From Lachnospiraceae bacterium (GTDB lineage: Bacteria; Bacillota; Clostridia; Lachnospirales; Lachnospiraceae), in the NCBI GenBank assembly GCA_900751995.1, contig CAADTP010000063.1:1-49216 (forward strand): a stretch of 49,216 nucleotides of DNA. The letters are read 5' to 3'. Both the position numbers and the translations under genes were made by a program. Under the pieces are notes generated by a model that was given only the letters and a program-made list of their open reading frames with translations, searched no databases and was not told the DNA's origin. Below are positions 49,169 through 49,216 of the stretch, piece by piece; position 1 is the first letter of the stretch; each line of letters starts with the position of its first letter.

Positions 49169-49216
49169 GTGAGGAAAATAAACCGGGCAGTAAAAATAAG
49201 AATCTATCCAAATGCA
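49169..49216 (+). CDS. tnpB: N-terminus of an IS200/IS605-type TnpB-like gene, truncated by window edge
   Basis: GTG 49169 follows an AAGAGG SD. The 16 visible residues, VRKINRAVKIRIYPNA, match the strongly conserved TnpB start (basic residues, then K-x-R-I-Y-P-N). TnpB is the RNA-guided DNA endonuclease encoded by IS200/IS605-family elements and the ancestor of Cas12. A stop (TAA 49163) precedes the GTG in frame, so this is the start of the gene. Only the first 16 codons can be seen, so integrity and catalytic residues are unknown. Confidence 0.65.
   Translation, partial: MRKINRAVKIRIYPNA

Overview
The window looks like a chromosome segment of a Gram-positive, endospore-forming Clostridia member, most likely a Lachnospiraceae species (Blautia/Ruminococcus-like). 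The reasons are the sporulation pair yqfC-yqfD, a SpoIIIE/FtsK translocase, the redox repressor Rex, the electron-bifurcating transhydrogenase pair nfnA-nfnB, EndoA-type MazF, firmicute-type promoters (TTGACA-17-TATAAT) and Shine-Dalgarno (SD) sequences, and intermediate GC in the core with a clearly AT-richer left end. The genus is inference; no 16S or other marker gene is present.

Positions 1-8.2 kb form an AT-rich, variable surface-glycan region. Two acyltransferase-3 genes carry long tetranucleotide tracts in their extreme 5' coding ends: (AAAC)~20 at the left edge and (GACA)11.5 at 1195-1240. The second gene is out of frame across its tract and also has an in-frame TAG. A DUF6020-type GT-C-like membrane protein, a VanZ protein and a GT2 glycosyltransferase follow with overlapping ends. 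Two unrecognised genes come next, one encoding an 809-residue secreted protein.

Positions 8.4-16.5 kb form a compact cell-surface polymer control cassette. It encodes a CpsB-type PHP phosphatase, a secreted Ig-like protein, two consecutive fused Wzz/BY-kinase proteins with C-terminal tyrosine clusters, another Ig-like protein, a VanZ-LCP fusion, a sortase-B-like protein that has lost its catalytic His and Cys, and a small secreted protein. No glycosyltransferase, flippase or polymerase lies within it. A tyrosine recombinase, a small antisense-strand membrane protein and an intracellular subtilisin follow at 16.8-18.9 kb.

Positions 19-48 kb are mostly conserved housekeeping genes: icd, an ABC-F ATPase, rex, NAD(P)HX repair, alr, mazF (no mazE seen), yebC, a TepA/ClpP-like protein, nfnAB, uppP, spoIIIE, rlmH, a cupin, a DUF2284 protein, yqfC-yqfD-phoH-ybeY, proB, DUF896, a 5-formyl-THF cyclo-ligase, proA, a large surface protein, an M14-like protein lacking its zinc ligands, miaB, dus and an acidic membrane protein. 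A family of short palindromic intergenic repeats (arms GTAACTG / CAGTTAC) is scattered through 25.9-45.6 kb. Two genes (the TepA-like gene and yqfC) have their SD inside the stem of a terminator-like hairpin that ends at the start codon. The right edge cuts into what looks like the N-terminus of an IS200/IS605-type TnpB gene, with an omega-RNA-like hairpin about 150 bp upstream.

The strongest candidates for something new are the paired repeat-controlled acyltransferases, the BY-kinase/LCP/pseudo-sortase cassette, the dispersed palindromic repeat family, the zinc-less M14 protein and the terminator-embedded SDs.
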